DNA of 50,546 nt, taken from an uncultured Paracoccaceae bacterium. GTDB lineage: Bacteria > Pseudomonadota > Alphaproteobacteria > Rhodobacterales > Rhodobacteraceae. The notes under the pieces were generated by a model, which was not told the DNA's origin, made no database searches, and worked only from the letters and a program-made list of their open reading frames with translations. Of the stretch, positions 43,056 through 50,546 are shown piece by piece; position 1 is the stretch's first letter, and each line of letters opens with the position of its first letter. The position numbers were made by a program, and so were the translations under genes. The stretch spans positions 1-50,546 of the forward strand of contig CAMZLM010000081.1 in the NCBI GenBank assembly GCA_947311485.1, written 5' to 3'.

Positions 43056-44132
43056 ATGTTCTATCGCGAAGCAGGTGATTTCAAAACGACCTATGCCGAA
43101 GACAACCAGACCTTTCCGCTCAAGCTGGACCGGATTGGCTACTATGCCATCCTGTTGGTGGGCTTTCTGGTGGTGCCGTTTGTGATTGACGATTACTGGG
43201 TCAGCGCGGTTTTGCTGCCCTTTCTGATCTATTCGATTGCCACCATCGGGTTGAATATCCTGACGGGTTATTGCGGGCAGGTCAGCCTTGGATCCGGTGG
43301 TTTCATGGCCGTGGGGGCCTATGCCAGCTATAAATTGATGACCAGCTTTCCGGACCTGTCGATGATCATCGTCGTTCTGTTGTCCGGTGCGATTACCGCG
43401 ATGGTGGGAATTGTTTTCGGTTTGCCGAGCCTGCGGATCAAAGGGTTCTATCTGGCGGTGGCGACACTGGCGGCGCAGTTCTTTCTGGTGTGGATGTTCA
43501 ACAAGGTGGAATGGTTTTACAACTACTCCGCCTCCGGCCAGATCAACGCGCCGGAACGTACGGTGTTCGGGTTCAATATTACCGGTGCCGAAGTACAGCC
43601 TTTTGTCGCCTATCTGTTTTGCCTGAGCTTTGTTGTGGTGCTGGCCTGGGCCGCGCGCAATATGACCCGTTCCAATACCGGACGGCGCTGGATGGCTATT
43701 CGGGATATGGATATCGCAGCCGAAATCATCGGGGTGAATCCGCTGGGAGCGAAATTATCGGCCTTTGCGGTAAGTTCCTTTTACATCGGTGTGGCCGGTG
43801 CGTTGTTGTTCAGCGTTTATCTTGGCGCGGCAGAGGTGGGCGAGGCCTTCGGCATTTCCAAATCCTTCTTGCTGCTGTTCATGGTGATCATCGGCGGGCT
43901 GGGATCGATTTTTGGCTCTTTTGCCGGCGCGGCTTTTATGGTGCTGTTTCCGGTGCTGTTGAAGAACATTATGGTGGGGCAGCTGGGCTGGGCCACAGAT
44001 ATTGCCGCACATTTTGAATTCGTGATTGTGGGGGCGCTGATTATCATCTTCTTGATTGTCGAACCCCACGGTTTGGCCGCGCTCTGGCGTGTAACCAAAG
44101 AAAAGCTTCGTCTGTGGCCATTCCCGCATTAG
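43056..44132 (+). CDS. Liv-type ABC transporter permease (LivM)
   Basis: 358 residues with about nine hydrophobic segments, LivM-type (TGYCGQVSLGSGGFMAVGAYA; RRWMAIRDMDIAAEIIGVN loop for ATPase contact). The gap from LivH is 3 bp. The N-terminal ~30 residues are hydrophilic, as is common in this subgroup. Confidence 0.9.
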   Translation: MFYREAGDFKTTYAEDNQTFPLKLDRIGYYAILLVGFLVVPFVIDDYWVSAVLLPFLIYSIATIGLNILTGYCGQVSLGSGGFMAVGAYASYKLMTSFPDLSMIIVVLLSGAITAMVGIVFGLPSLRIKGFYLAVATLAAQFFLVWMFNKVEWFYNYSASGQINAPERTVFGFNITGAEVQPFVAYLFCLSFVVVLAWAARNMTRSNTGRRWMAIRDMDIAAEIIGVNPLGAKLSAFAVSSFYIGVAGALLFSVYLGAAEVGEAFGISKSFLLLFMVIIGGLGSIFGSFAGAAFMVLFPVLLKNIMVGQLGWATDIAAHFEFVIVGALIIIFLIVEPHGLAALWRVTKEKLRLWPFPH

Positions 44133-44150
44133 GGTTGCGCCATACAAATA

Positions 44151-44167
44151 CACCCGATCCTCGGGTG
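44151..44167 (+). promoter_or_regulatory. Hairpin before the binding-protein gene
   Basis: CACCCGA-tcc-TCGGGTG is a perfect 7-bp stem in the 70-bp gap between the LivM and binding-protein genes, upstream of the GGGAGGAAA ribosome-binding site. It may mark a processing site that lets the binding-protein mRNA accumulate separately. Confidence 0.45.
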
Positions 44168-44202
44168 CAACAATTGTCGGATATGTTAGGGAGGAAATTA
44201 AC

Positions 44203-45489
44203 ATGAAACTGACTAAATTTGCAGCAATCGCTGCGGCCGCACTTACTGTGGCAAGCCCGGTGCTGGCGGACCTTGTGTTCCCGTCACTGAGCTATCGTAC
44301 CGGTCCTTATGCGGCAGGCGGCATTCCGTTTGCTGATGGCTATGCGGACTATTTCACGCTGGTGAATGAACGTGACGGCGGCATCGGTGGTGCCAAGGCC
44401 AAGGTTGTCGAATGTGAAACCGGCTATAACACCGAAAAAGGTGTGGAATGCTATGAATCCACCAAAGGCATGGGCGCGCTGGTGTATCAGCCATTGTCCA
44501 CCGGTATTACCTATCAGCTGATCCCGAAAACGGCGGCTGACGGCATCCCTATGCACACCATGGGTTATGGGCGTACGTCTGCTGCCAACGGCAAAGTATT
44601 CCGCAACGTGTTCAACTATCCGGATAACTACTGGAATGGCGCATCCGCGATTGTGAACCACTTGCTGGAAATCAACGGTGGCGACATCAAAGGCAAAAAA
44701 CTGGCGCTGGTGTATCATAACTCTGCCTACGGCAAAGAGCCGATCCGCACGCTGGAAGCGCTGGCTGAAAAGCACGGTTTCAAGTTGACACTGTTGCCTG
44801 TTGACCACCCTGGTCAGGAGCAGAAATCCCAATGGCTGCAAATCCGCCGCGAGCGTCCGGACTATGTGGCGATGTGGGGCTGGGGTGTTATGAACCCGAC
44901 CGCGATTCAGGAAGCCGCAAACATCCGTTTCCCGATGGAAAATTTCATCGGCATCTGGTGGTCCGGTTCTGAAAACGATGTGAAACCTGTAGGCATGGCA
45001 GCAGATGGTTACAAGGCTGTGACCTTCCACAACGTAGGCTCTGACTTCCCGATCTTTGCGGACATTCAGAAATACGTTGTTGACGCTGGCAAAGCTGCCG
45101 GTGCGGGTGACCAGATCGGCACGGTTCTGTATAACCGCGGTTTGTATGCCGCCATGCTCGCGGCTGAAGCCGTGAAAAAGGCACAGGCCATTCACGGCAC
45201 CAAAGACATCAACGCATCCATGATGCGCGATGGCATGGAAGCCTTGGAAATCACCGAAGACATCATGGCTGCGCAAGGCATGCCCGGCTTTGGTCCTTCG
45301 TTCAAGGTTTCCTGTGAAAACCACGGTGGCTCGGGGACTGTTGGTGTTCAGCAGTGGGATGCCAAAGCGGGCAAATGGAACCTGATCTCTGATTTTAAAC
45401 CGACTGACGGCGATGTTATCGGTGCTTTGATCAAGGAAGACTCCATGAAATATGCCACAGAAAACAACATCACCGAAGGCTGCAACTAA
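44203..45489 (+). CDS. Liv-type ABC transporter substrate-binding protein
   Basis: 428 residues with a Sec signal (cut after ASPVLA). It belongs to the LivK/peripla_BP_6 family, but in an atypical branch: it is longer than LivK, and starts with LVFPSLSYRTGPYAAGG. Binding proteins of this branch often sit beside CoA ligases and bind aromatic or aliphatic acids rather than amino acids; this is inference. Hairpins flank the gene on both sides. Confidence 0.9.
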   Translation: MKLTKFAAIAAAALTVASPVLADLVFPSLSYRTGPYAAGGIPFADGYADYFTLVNERDGGIGGAKAKVVECETGYNTEKGVECYESTKGMGALVYQPLSTGITYQLIPKTAADGIPMHTMGYGRTSAANGKVFRNVFNYPDNYWNGASAIVNHLLEINGGDIKGKKLALVYHNSAYGKEPIRTLEALAEKHGFKLTLLPVDHPGQEQKSQWLQIRRERPDYVAMWGWGVMNPTAIQEAANIRFPMENFIGIWWSGSENDVKPVGMAADGYKAVTFHNVGSDFPIFADIQKYVVDAGKAAGAGDQIGTVLYNRGLYAAMLAAEAVKKAQAIHGTKDINASMMRDGMEALEITEDIMAAQGMPGFGPSFKVSCENHGGSGTVGVQQWDAKAGKWNLISDFKPTDGDVIGALIKEDSMKYATENNITEGCN

Positions 45490-45512
45490 GCCTTTGTGAT
45501 CTGAACCTTTCT

Positions 45513-45531
45513 CCGGCCTGCAACGGGCCGG
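45513..45531 (+). promoter_or_regulatory. Hairpin after the binding-protein gene
   Basis: CCGGCC-tgcaacg-GGCCGG, 23 bp after the stop and without a U-tract. It is probably an mRNA-stabilising 3' hairpin or partial terminator, a common device to raise binding-protein levels over the ATPase encoded next. Confidence 0.5.
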
Positions 45532-45563
45532 GGAACCCAACCGATAAACCAGAGAATTCTGCC

Positions 45564-46388
45564 ATGCTTGACGCCGCAAAAACCGATACCACACTGTTGG
45601 AAGTCAATAACATCGAGGTGATCTATAATCACGTGATCCTGGTGTTGAAAGGCGTCAGCCTGTCGGTCCCCCAGGGCGGGATCACCGCCTTGCTGGGTGG
45701 CAACGGTGCTGGCAAAACCACAACGCTCAAGGCGATTTCCAACCTTCTGCATTCCGAACGCGGCGAGGTCACCAAAGGGTCGATCCTCTATCGTGGCGAT
45801 GCGGTAGCGGAATTGTCCCCCGCCGAAATGGTGCGGCGCGGCGTGGTTCAAGTGATGGAAGGCCGTCACTGTTTTGAACACCTCACGGTCGAGGAAAACC
45901 TGATGACCGGAGCCTATACCCGCAAGGCAAACCGGGCTGAAATCACCCGTTCGCTGGAAATGGTCTATACCTATTTTCCGCGTTTGAAAGAACGCCGTAA
46001 ATCGCAGGCCGGTTATACATCGGGCGGAGAACAGCAGATGGTGGCGATTGGCCGCGCGCTGATGTCCAATCCGGAAACTGTGCTGCTGGATGAACCGTCC
46101 ATGGGGCTTGCGCCGCAACTGGTCGAGGAAATTTTCCAGATCGTGAAATCCCTGAACGAAAAAGAAGGCGTATCGTTTTTGCTGGCGGAACAGAATACCA
46201 ACGTGGCGCTGCGCTATGCCCATTATGGCTATATTCTGGAATCCGGGCGTGTGGTGATGGATGGCCCTGCCGCCGATTTGCGGGAAAATCCGGATGTGAA
46301 GGAATTCTATCTGGGAATTTCCGATGAAGGCCGGAAATCCTTTCGCGATGTGCGCAGCTATCGGCGCCGTAAACGGTGGCTGAGCTAA
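45564..46388 (+). CDS. Liv-type ABC transporter ATP-binding protein (LivF)
   Basis: 274-residue ABC ATPase: Walker A GGNGAGKTT, VMEGRHCFEHLTVEEN, signature SGGEQQMVAIGRAL, Walker B VLLDEPSMGLAP. It is longer than E. coli LivF, with a basic tail (RSYRRRKRWLS). It completes the transporter with LivG, LivH, LivM and the binding protein. Confidence 0.9.
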   Translation: MLDAAKTDTTLLEVNNIEVIYNHVILVLKGVSLSVPQGGITALLGGNGAGKTTTLKAISNLLHSERGEVTKGSILYRGDAVAELSPAEMVRRGVVQVMEGRHCFEHLTVEENLMTGAYTRKANRAEITRSLEMVYTYFPRLKERRKSQAGYTSGGEQQMVAIGRALMSNPETVLLDEPSMGLAPQLVEEIFQIVKSLNEKEGVSFLLAEQNTNVALRYAHYGYILESGRVVMDGPAADLRENPDVKEFYLGISDEGRKSFRDVRSYRRRKRWLS

Positions 46389-46417
46389 GCTACCCATTTG
46401 AATTTTAATATTTTTCC

Positions 46418-46451
46418 CTGTGGGTCGTATCCACAGAGCGGGAAACGCAAC
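46418..46451 (+). promoter_or_regulatory. Imperfect hairpin before the PaaK-like gene
   Basis: CTGTGG-gtcgtat-CCACAG extends with TTTCCC/GGGAAA across a small bulge, in the 89-bp gap after LivF. It is a candidate intra-operon attenuator or processing signal and shows no U-tract. Confidence 0.35.
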
Positions 46452-46477
46452 CCTAATAACCCGAAAGGGGCAGGTTC

Positions 46478-47677
46478 ATGACTGAATATTTTGACACGCT
46501 GGAAACCCGATCCGCAGATGCCCGCGAAGCCGCCCAGCTGGCTGCCCTGCGGGACCAGATTACCCGGGCACGCGCGGTTTCAGGGGCTTGTCAGCTCGAT
46601 GGACCCGAGCTGAAATCACTGGCTGATCTGGCGGAATACCCTGTGTTGCGCAAGTCGGACCTAAGCAAGTGGCAATCGGAAAACCCGCCGTTTGGTGGCT
46701 TTGGTGTCACCAAACCGGCGCATATATTTCAGTCGCCCGGACCGATCTATGAACCGGGTCAAACCAGTCGTGACTGGTGGCGGATGGGACGGTTTCTGCA
46801 TGCGGCGGGAATACGGGCCGATGATATCGTGCAGAACTGTTTTTCCTATCATTTCACGCCCGCCGGCCTGATGTTTGAAAATGGTGCGGCGGCGGTCGGG
46901 GCTACGGTTTTCCCCGCCGGCACCGGCCAGACTGAATTGCAGGCCCGCGCGGCGGCGGATATTGGTGTGACCGCCTATGCCGGTACGCCGGATTACCTGA
47001 AAATCATTCTGGACAAGGCCGATACGCTGGGTTTGGCCCTGAAAATCAAACGGGCGGCGGTGGGTGGCGGCGCATTATTCCCGAGCCTGCGGGCGGAATA
47101 TGCGGATCGGGGGATCGCCTGTTTGCAATGTTATGCCACGGCCGATCTGGGCAACATCGCCTATGAATCCGAGGCGATGGAAGGCATGATTCTGGATGAG
47201 GGCGTGATCGTTGAAATTGTGACCCCCGGCACCGGTAATCCGGTCGCCCCGGGCGAGGTGGGCGAGGTGGTCGTGACCACGCTCAATCCCGATTATCCGC
47301 TGATCCGGTTTGCCACGGGTGATCTGTCCGCGATTCTACCGGGGACAAGCCCCTGTGGCCGCACCAACACACGGATCAAGGGCTGGATGGGGCGCGCGGA
47401 TCAAACAGCCAAGATCAAAGGCATGTTTGTGCGTCCGGAGCAGGTCGCCGCTTTTGTCGCCAAACACCCCGAAATCGCCAAGGCCCGCGTGGTTGTTACT
47501 CGTCAGGGCGAAGCCGATTTTATGACGGTACAGGTAGAGTCCGAAGGCGGAGATGCGGCCATTTATGAGAAAACTTTGCAAGAGACCTTGAAACTGCGGG
47601 GTAAAATCGTGCTTAATTCCCATGGAACACTACCAAAGGATGGTATTGTCATAGAAGATCAGCGAAAATACGACTGA
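46478..47677 (+). CDS. Phenylacetate-CoA ligase family protein with altered P-loop
   Basis: 399 residues, shorter than PaaK (about 430). PaaK landmarks are present: LRKSDLSKW near the N terminus, a central TPDYLKIIL, CYATADLGNIAYE, and a C-terminal MGRADQTAKIKGMFVRPEQV. The glycine-rich AMP loop (SSGTTGKP in PaaK) is replaced by FQSPGPIYEPGQTS. It may still activate an acid with a modified nucleotide site, or have lost that ability. It sits last in the transport operon. AAGGGGCAGG lies upstream of the ATG. Confidence 0.82.
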   Translation: MTEYFDTLETRSADAREAAQLAALRDQITRARAVSGACQLDGPELKSLADLAEYPVLRKSDLSKWQSENPPFGGFGVTKPAHIFQSPGPIYEPGQTSRDWWRMGRFLHAAGIRADDIVQNCFSYHFTPAGLMFENGAAAVGATVFPAGTGQTELQARAAADIGVTAYAGTPDYLKIILDKADTLGLALKIKRAAVGGGALFPSLRAEYADRGIACLQCYATADLGNIAYESEAMEGMILDEGVIVEIVTPGTGNPVAPGEVGEVVVTTLNPDYPLIRFATGDLSAILPGTSPCGRTNTRIKGWMGRADQTAKIKGMFVRPEQVAAFVAKHPEIAKARVVVTRQGEADFMTVQVESEGGDAAIYEKTLQETLKLRGKIVLNSHGTLPKDGIVIEDQRKYD

Positions 47678-47701
47678 TCTACCTAATAATAGGGGGTTGG
47701 T

Positions 47702-49354
47702 ATGGGGTTGCGTAAGTTTTTACTTGGAACTGTGGCCGCAATGGGGGTGTTGCCTCTACCGGCTTTGGCAGAAAATATCGCAATGGTCATTGGCTCCGGC
47801 GATTATCGAAATTTTGCAGATGTGGAAAATGGCAGTCAGGTTTTGGCTGCAACGCGACGACTGACGGAAACGGGGTATCGCGTGATTTCCGCGTCGGATG
47901 CGACCATGGCTGCGTTGCAAAACGCTGTTGGTGAACTGGAAAAAGCCCTGCCGGATGCGGATCGGGTGGTGGTGGTTTTATCAGGGGCATTTTTGCACAA
48001 CAAGACTGTCACCTGGTTTGCCCCAACAGATTTGCGTTCGCCATCGCTCGCAGCGGTCGGGTTCGAAGGGCTGTCTGTGCAAGCAATCCTTGGCTATCTT
48101 GGCCAAAAACCCGGCGGGGCAGTGTTGTTTTTGGCATCAAACGGTGGGCAGGGAACCGGCGAACTGATTTCCAAAGGCATTGGCAGGCTTAAGGCCCCTC
48201 AGGGGGTATTGCTGGTGCAAGGGTCACCCCAAGGCATCACAGATGCGATTAACAATCAGTTTCTGGTGCAAGGACGTTCGCTGGCGGATGCGGTTCAGTT
48301 GAGCAAAGACACCATCACGGCGCAAGGCTATTTGTCGGAACTGTCCACTTTGAACCCTACCGAAGAAGTCGTGCGCGGGCTGTCCGAGGCAGAGTTGAAA
48401 ATTCTGGCAGAGGCCGCCTATTGGCGGGCGGTTCTGGACCTGTCGACTATCGGCGGGTTCAACGCATATTTGCAGCATTACCCGAAGGGCGAATTCGTGG
48501 AAGGGGCCAACGCACGCATTCAGGCAATCAAGGATGCACAACCCCAATACACGCCCGAAGAGCAAACCGAAATTGATCTGAACCTGACGCGGAATGATCG
48601 TAGTCGTGTTCAGGAACAACTGTCGTTTTTGGGCTATAACACGCGCGGGATTGACGGTTTGTTCGGGCCGGCCACGCGGAATGCGCTGAAACGCTGGCAG
48701 TCGCAGAATGGTCAGGCCGCCAGCGGTTTCCTAACGGCGCAAGACATGCAAAAACTACGTGTACAGGCCGAGAAACGCGCGAAAAGTTTGGCGATAGAGG
48801 CCGCTAACAAGCAAGTCGCCCAAGATGCCGCAGATGCGGAATTCTGGCGTGTGACCGGTGCCAATGGAGGCGAAGCGGACTATCTTGCTTATCTGAAGAA
48901 ATACCCGGATGGCCTGTATGCGGCGGCGGCACGCAAGCGATTACAGGTCTTTGAGGTGAAAAAACGCGATCAGGCGCGGGCATCTGAAACCGCGAAATGG
49001 GATGCCGCGATCAAGACGAATACCAAGAAAGGTTATTTGGCCTATCTGGAGGCCTTTCCGAACGGAGCCTTTGCCGATGTCGCGCGCGGGCGTGTCGCGG
49101 AAATCGAAAAAAAGCAGGCTGACAATGTCCGTATTCAGGCCGCGCGAGCGGAGGAGGAAAAGTTGCCGCTGAACCCGAGTCTGCGATTGTTGCTGGAACG
49201 GCAGTTGAAAAAGCTCAAACTGACGCCGGGGGAGGTTGACGGCAAATTCAACAAAGCTACGCGCAAGGCCCTGCGTCGCTATCAGCGGTCGCGCGGGCTG
49301 GAAGTGAGCGGTTATTTGACCCGTCCAACCATCGTACAATTGATGGCGGAATAG
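47702..49354 (+). CDS. Caspase-fold (pseudo-)protease with two peptidoglycan-binding domains
   Basis: 550 residues with a signal peptide (cut after PALA), exported to the periplasm. A caspase/metacaspase-like p20 domain fills about 24-190 (IAMVIGSGDYRNFADVENG start). The position normally read as SGHG is SGAFLHN and the usual DAC Cys region is LFLASNGGQG, so both catalytic residues appear lost. Two peptidoglycan-binding PG_binding_1 repeats follow (about 300-355, IDGLFGPATRNALKRWQ; about 495-548, VDGKFNKATRKALRRYQ) with helical repeats between. It may be a cell-wall-linked scaffold. GGGGGTTGGT precedes the ATG; the gene is not clearly in an operon. Confidence 0.82.
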   Translation: MGLRKFLLGTVAAMGVLPLPALAENIAMVIGSGDYRNFADVENGSQVLAATRRLTETGYRVISASDATMAALQNAVGELEKALPDADRVVVVLSGAFLHNKTVTWFAPTDLRSPSLAAVGFEGLSVQAILGYLGQKPGGAVLFLASNGGQGTGELISKGIGRLKAPQGVLLVQGSPQGITDAINNQFLVQGRSLADAVQLSKDTITAQGYLSELSTLNPTEEVVRGLSEAELKILAEAAYWRAVLDLSTIGGFNAYLQHYPKGEFVEGANARIQAIKDAQPQYTPEEQTEIDLNLTRNDRSRVQEQLSFLGYNTRGIDGLFGPATRNALKRWQSQNGQAASGFLTAQDMQKLRVQAEKRAKSLAIEAANKQVAQDAADAEFWRVTGANGGEADYLAYLKKYPDGLYAAAARKRLQVFEVKKRDQARASETAKWDAAIKTNTKKGYLAYLEAFPNGAFADVARGRVAEIEKKQADNVRIQAARAEEEKLPLNPSLRLLLERQLKKLKLTPGEVDGKFNKATRKALRRYQRSRGLEVSGYLTRPTIVQLMAE

Positions 49355-49398
49355 CCTCACCGTTAAAATTTTGGCAACAGAAAAAGGGTCGCTACATA

Positions 49399-49702
49399 AC
49401 CCCGATTCTGGATAAGGGGTTGTTGAGAGGGATTCACGAACCGACATTTCTGTGATTCAAGATCGTATCACTTACAACACGATCGGTCCCCCTCATGTCG
49501 ATGTCTACCACCGCTCTTTATTGCTGCATAGATGATTTTGCCAAAATTTACGCAGACTGGGAAAACCATCACCTGATCCCGACGAGTCGCCAGCGCAATC
49601 GCAAAGGCAACGCATTCGTCCACATCACATCCTGCCTCGCGGCCTACATGCTCGCTGGAAAAAAGGTCAAAATGAAAAATGTCGCTTATCCATAACTGGG
49701 GT
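49399..49702 (+). mobile_element. 304-bp miniature inverted-repeat element derived from IS982 family
   Basis: Terminal inverted repeats of 18 bp pair 15/18: left ACCCCGATTCTGGATAAG (49399-49416), right (reverse) ACCCCAGTTATGGATAAG ending at 49702. The interior holds only an in-frame fusion of the first and last parts of an IS982-type transposase, so it cannot move alone. Possible imperfect target repeats flank it (TACATA / TACCTA), which is weak. A small hairpin GATCGT-N12-ACGATC lies at 49461-49484. The right end abuts the Rhs gene stop codon. Confidence 0.78.
49501..49695 (+). pseudogene. IS982-family transposase remnant, internal deletion
   Basis: About 64 residues from ATG 49501 (49495 also in frame). 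The N-terminal part (TTALYCCIDDFAKIYADWE) matches the start of IS982 transposases and the C-terminal part (NAFVHITSCLAAYMLAGKK) the end of them. The two are joined in frame near RQRNRKGN, removing the DDE catalytic core (roughly 200 or more residues by family length). The stop codon lies in the right terminal repeat, as in full IS982 elements. It is catalytically dead, though a small peptide could still be made. Confidence 0.75.
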
Positions 49703-50546
49703 TACCTAACCAACTTTCCTGTGTTTTTAAATATACCCGCTTCAACTAGTGCATTCCTTTGACCTTGCGTCAAATCCTTCCAGCCGTTTTCCGGCACATA
49801 CCCATGATAAACGTTTTCGGATGTTTCTTGAAAGACCACAATCTCTCCTGTTTCGCTATCATAGCCAATTCTTGCCTTGGAATTGCCACCGACCGGTTTT
49901 GACACTTCAAGTGTTCTTTGAGGGTTAGCAGGCTCTCGGCTTATTCTTCCGCGAGCAACACTGCCATGCTTCCCTGAGTTAGGTTCATATGTTCCAGAAA
50001 AAACAGGAGAATCCGCTGCTCTGTTTGTTCTACTTACTCTGCTATGCCGGCCCTTCCCCACCATATTTAGGCCATCGATTATAGGGCCACCAAGAGCCAT
50101 GGCGACTTCTGTGGCTTTGCCTAATGGCCCCTTGGCCTGCTCAATTGCAATGGCGTCACCAATTACTGGAACAAGAGAAATCCCAGGGATATTTGTTATT
50201 GCGTCTCTAGAGTCCCAATCGTGACTTGGAAATGCTTTTTCAAGTAAATCTCCGAACCAGCCCATCACTGCATCAACGGCCCTTTCTCCATTGGTTGGAT
50301 GTTCAGCGGAATTCCCCTCCAGATCCCTCGCATTTACCGGGTCATTCCCCGCATACGCATACCGGTTCGTCCCGCCCCCCGCTTTGGTCACTTCAAACCA
50401 GTCCGGCTGGATGAACATCCCCAGCTTGGGATCATAATACCGCGCGTTCAGGTATTGCAGGCCGGCGTTGGCGTCATAGCGTTCACCCCTCGCCGAAGCG
50501 GCGCTGCTAGAGCGAGCTGAGCTGCCGCCGACATGGCTGTCCCCGC
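49702..50546 (-). CDS. Rhs-repeat polymorphic toxin, C-terminal end (partial)
   Basis: The frame is open to the window end; ORF-track start 50418 is internal. It reads RGERYDANAGLQYLNARYYD, PKLGMFIQPDW and then RYAYAGNDPVNARDLEGN, the conserved end of the Rhs core. About 220 residues of variable C-terminal toxin region follow, beginning after the core with a hydrophobic stretch near GISLVPVIGDAIAIEQ (a pre-toxin region) and ending with GWKDLTQGQRNALVEAGIFKN. Such tips are delivered by type VI secretion or similar; I suspect an RNase-type toxin but do not assign a family. The stop TAA (49704-49702) uses the last base of the MITE, so the true C terminus may have been cut. No immunity gene is seen after it. 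Confidence 0.82.
   Translation of the reverse strand, partial: GDSHVGGSSARSSSAASARGERYDANAGLQYLNARYYDPKLGMFIQPDWFEVTKAGGGTNRYAYAGNDPVNARDLEGNSAEHPTNGERAVDAVMGWFGDLLEKAFPSHDWDSRDAITNIPGISLVPVIGDAIAIEQAKGPLGKATEVAMALGGPIIDGLNMVGKGRHSRVSRTNRAADSPVFSGTYEPNSGKHGSVARGRISREPANPQRTLEVSKPVGGNSKARIGYDSETGEIVVFQETSENVYHGYVPENGWKDLTQGQRNALVEAGIFKNTGKLVR

Noticed and set aside
49495-49695. Small intact ORF as a real gene
   Set aside because: The sequence joins the two ends of an IS982 transposase and lies between matching terminal repeats, so it is a transposase remnant.
49393-49708. Target-site duplication around the MITE
   Set aside because: TACATA and TACCTA match only 5 of 6; not strong enough to state as a duplication.

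Overview
The window is about 50.5 kb of GC-rich DNA, densely coding on both strands. It most likely comes from the chromosome of an aerobic or facultative alphaproteobacterium of the Rhodobacterales (Roseobacter-like). That reading rests on gene content, from memory of the families: an FDH3-type formate dehydrogenase, an orphan FdsA-like formate dehydrogenase, a split saccharopine pathway, a branched-chain-amino-acid-type ABC transporter flanked by acyl-CoA ligases, and a CCTCCGGCGGGGATATTT-type intergenic repeat. I see no rRNA, tRNA or CRISPR array.

Layout. 1-8.5 kb holds the end of a membrane formate dehydrogenase operon (alpha, beta, gamma), a DsrMK/HdrDE-like cytochrome b plus CCG-domain iron-sulfur protein, and an NtrC-like regulator without a GAFTGA loop with its sensor kinase. 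8.5-10.9 kb (minus strand) is a polar amino acid ABC transporter. 11.1-12.8 kb is a FixH/YtkA-like protein plus a di-haem peroxidase. 12.8-17 kb (minus) is an RND efflux pump and its adaptor. 17-21.6 kb is a copper-response region: two small c-type cytochromes, CopZ, CopA, CueR and a small unknown protein, with three CueR-type promoters and two ATTC-N8-GAAT sites of the SqrR/BigR type. 21.7-28.1 kb is mostly housekeeping: ribF, a prolyl oligopeptidase with no ordinary start codon, a MaoC hydratase, a HAD-IIA phosphatase, an EamA permease and hemF. 28.3-31.1 kb (minus) carries two saccharopine dehydrogenases with a HAD phosphatase between them. 31.3-36.5 kb has an FdsA-like formate dehydrogenase, an SHMT-like PLP enzyme and a divergent GcvA-like LysR regulator. 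36.4-47.7 kb is a two-component system (minus) divergent from an operon of acyl-CoA synthetase, a complete Liv-type ABC transporter and a PaaK-like protein. 47.7-49.4 kb encodes a caspase-fold protein that seems to lack its catalytic dyad. The last 1.1 kb is accessory DNA: a 304-bp miniature derived from an IS982-family element, abutting the end of an Rhs-type polymorphic toxin gene that runs off the window.

How the parts fit. Two formate oxidising enzymes, the SHMT-like enzyme and a GcvA-like regulator point to one-carbon metabolism. The CoA ligase plus Liv transporter operon looks like uptake and activation of a carboxylic acid (aromatic or aliphatic, undetermined). The copper region is the best-supported regulatory unit: regulator, chaperone, pump and two cytochromes share one promoter architecture. 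The least conventional items are the formate dehydrogenase/DsrMK-like module with a probably sigma54-independent activator, the copper/sulfide-type operator overlap, and the MITE/Rhs junction where the insertion end forms part of the toxin stop codon.
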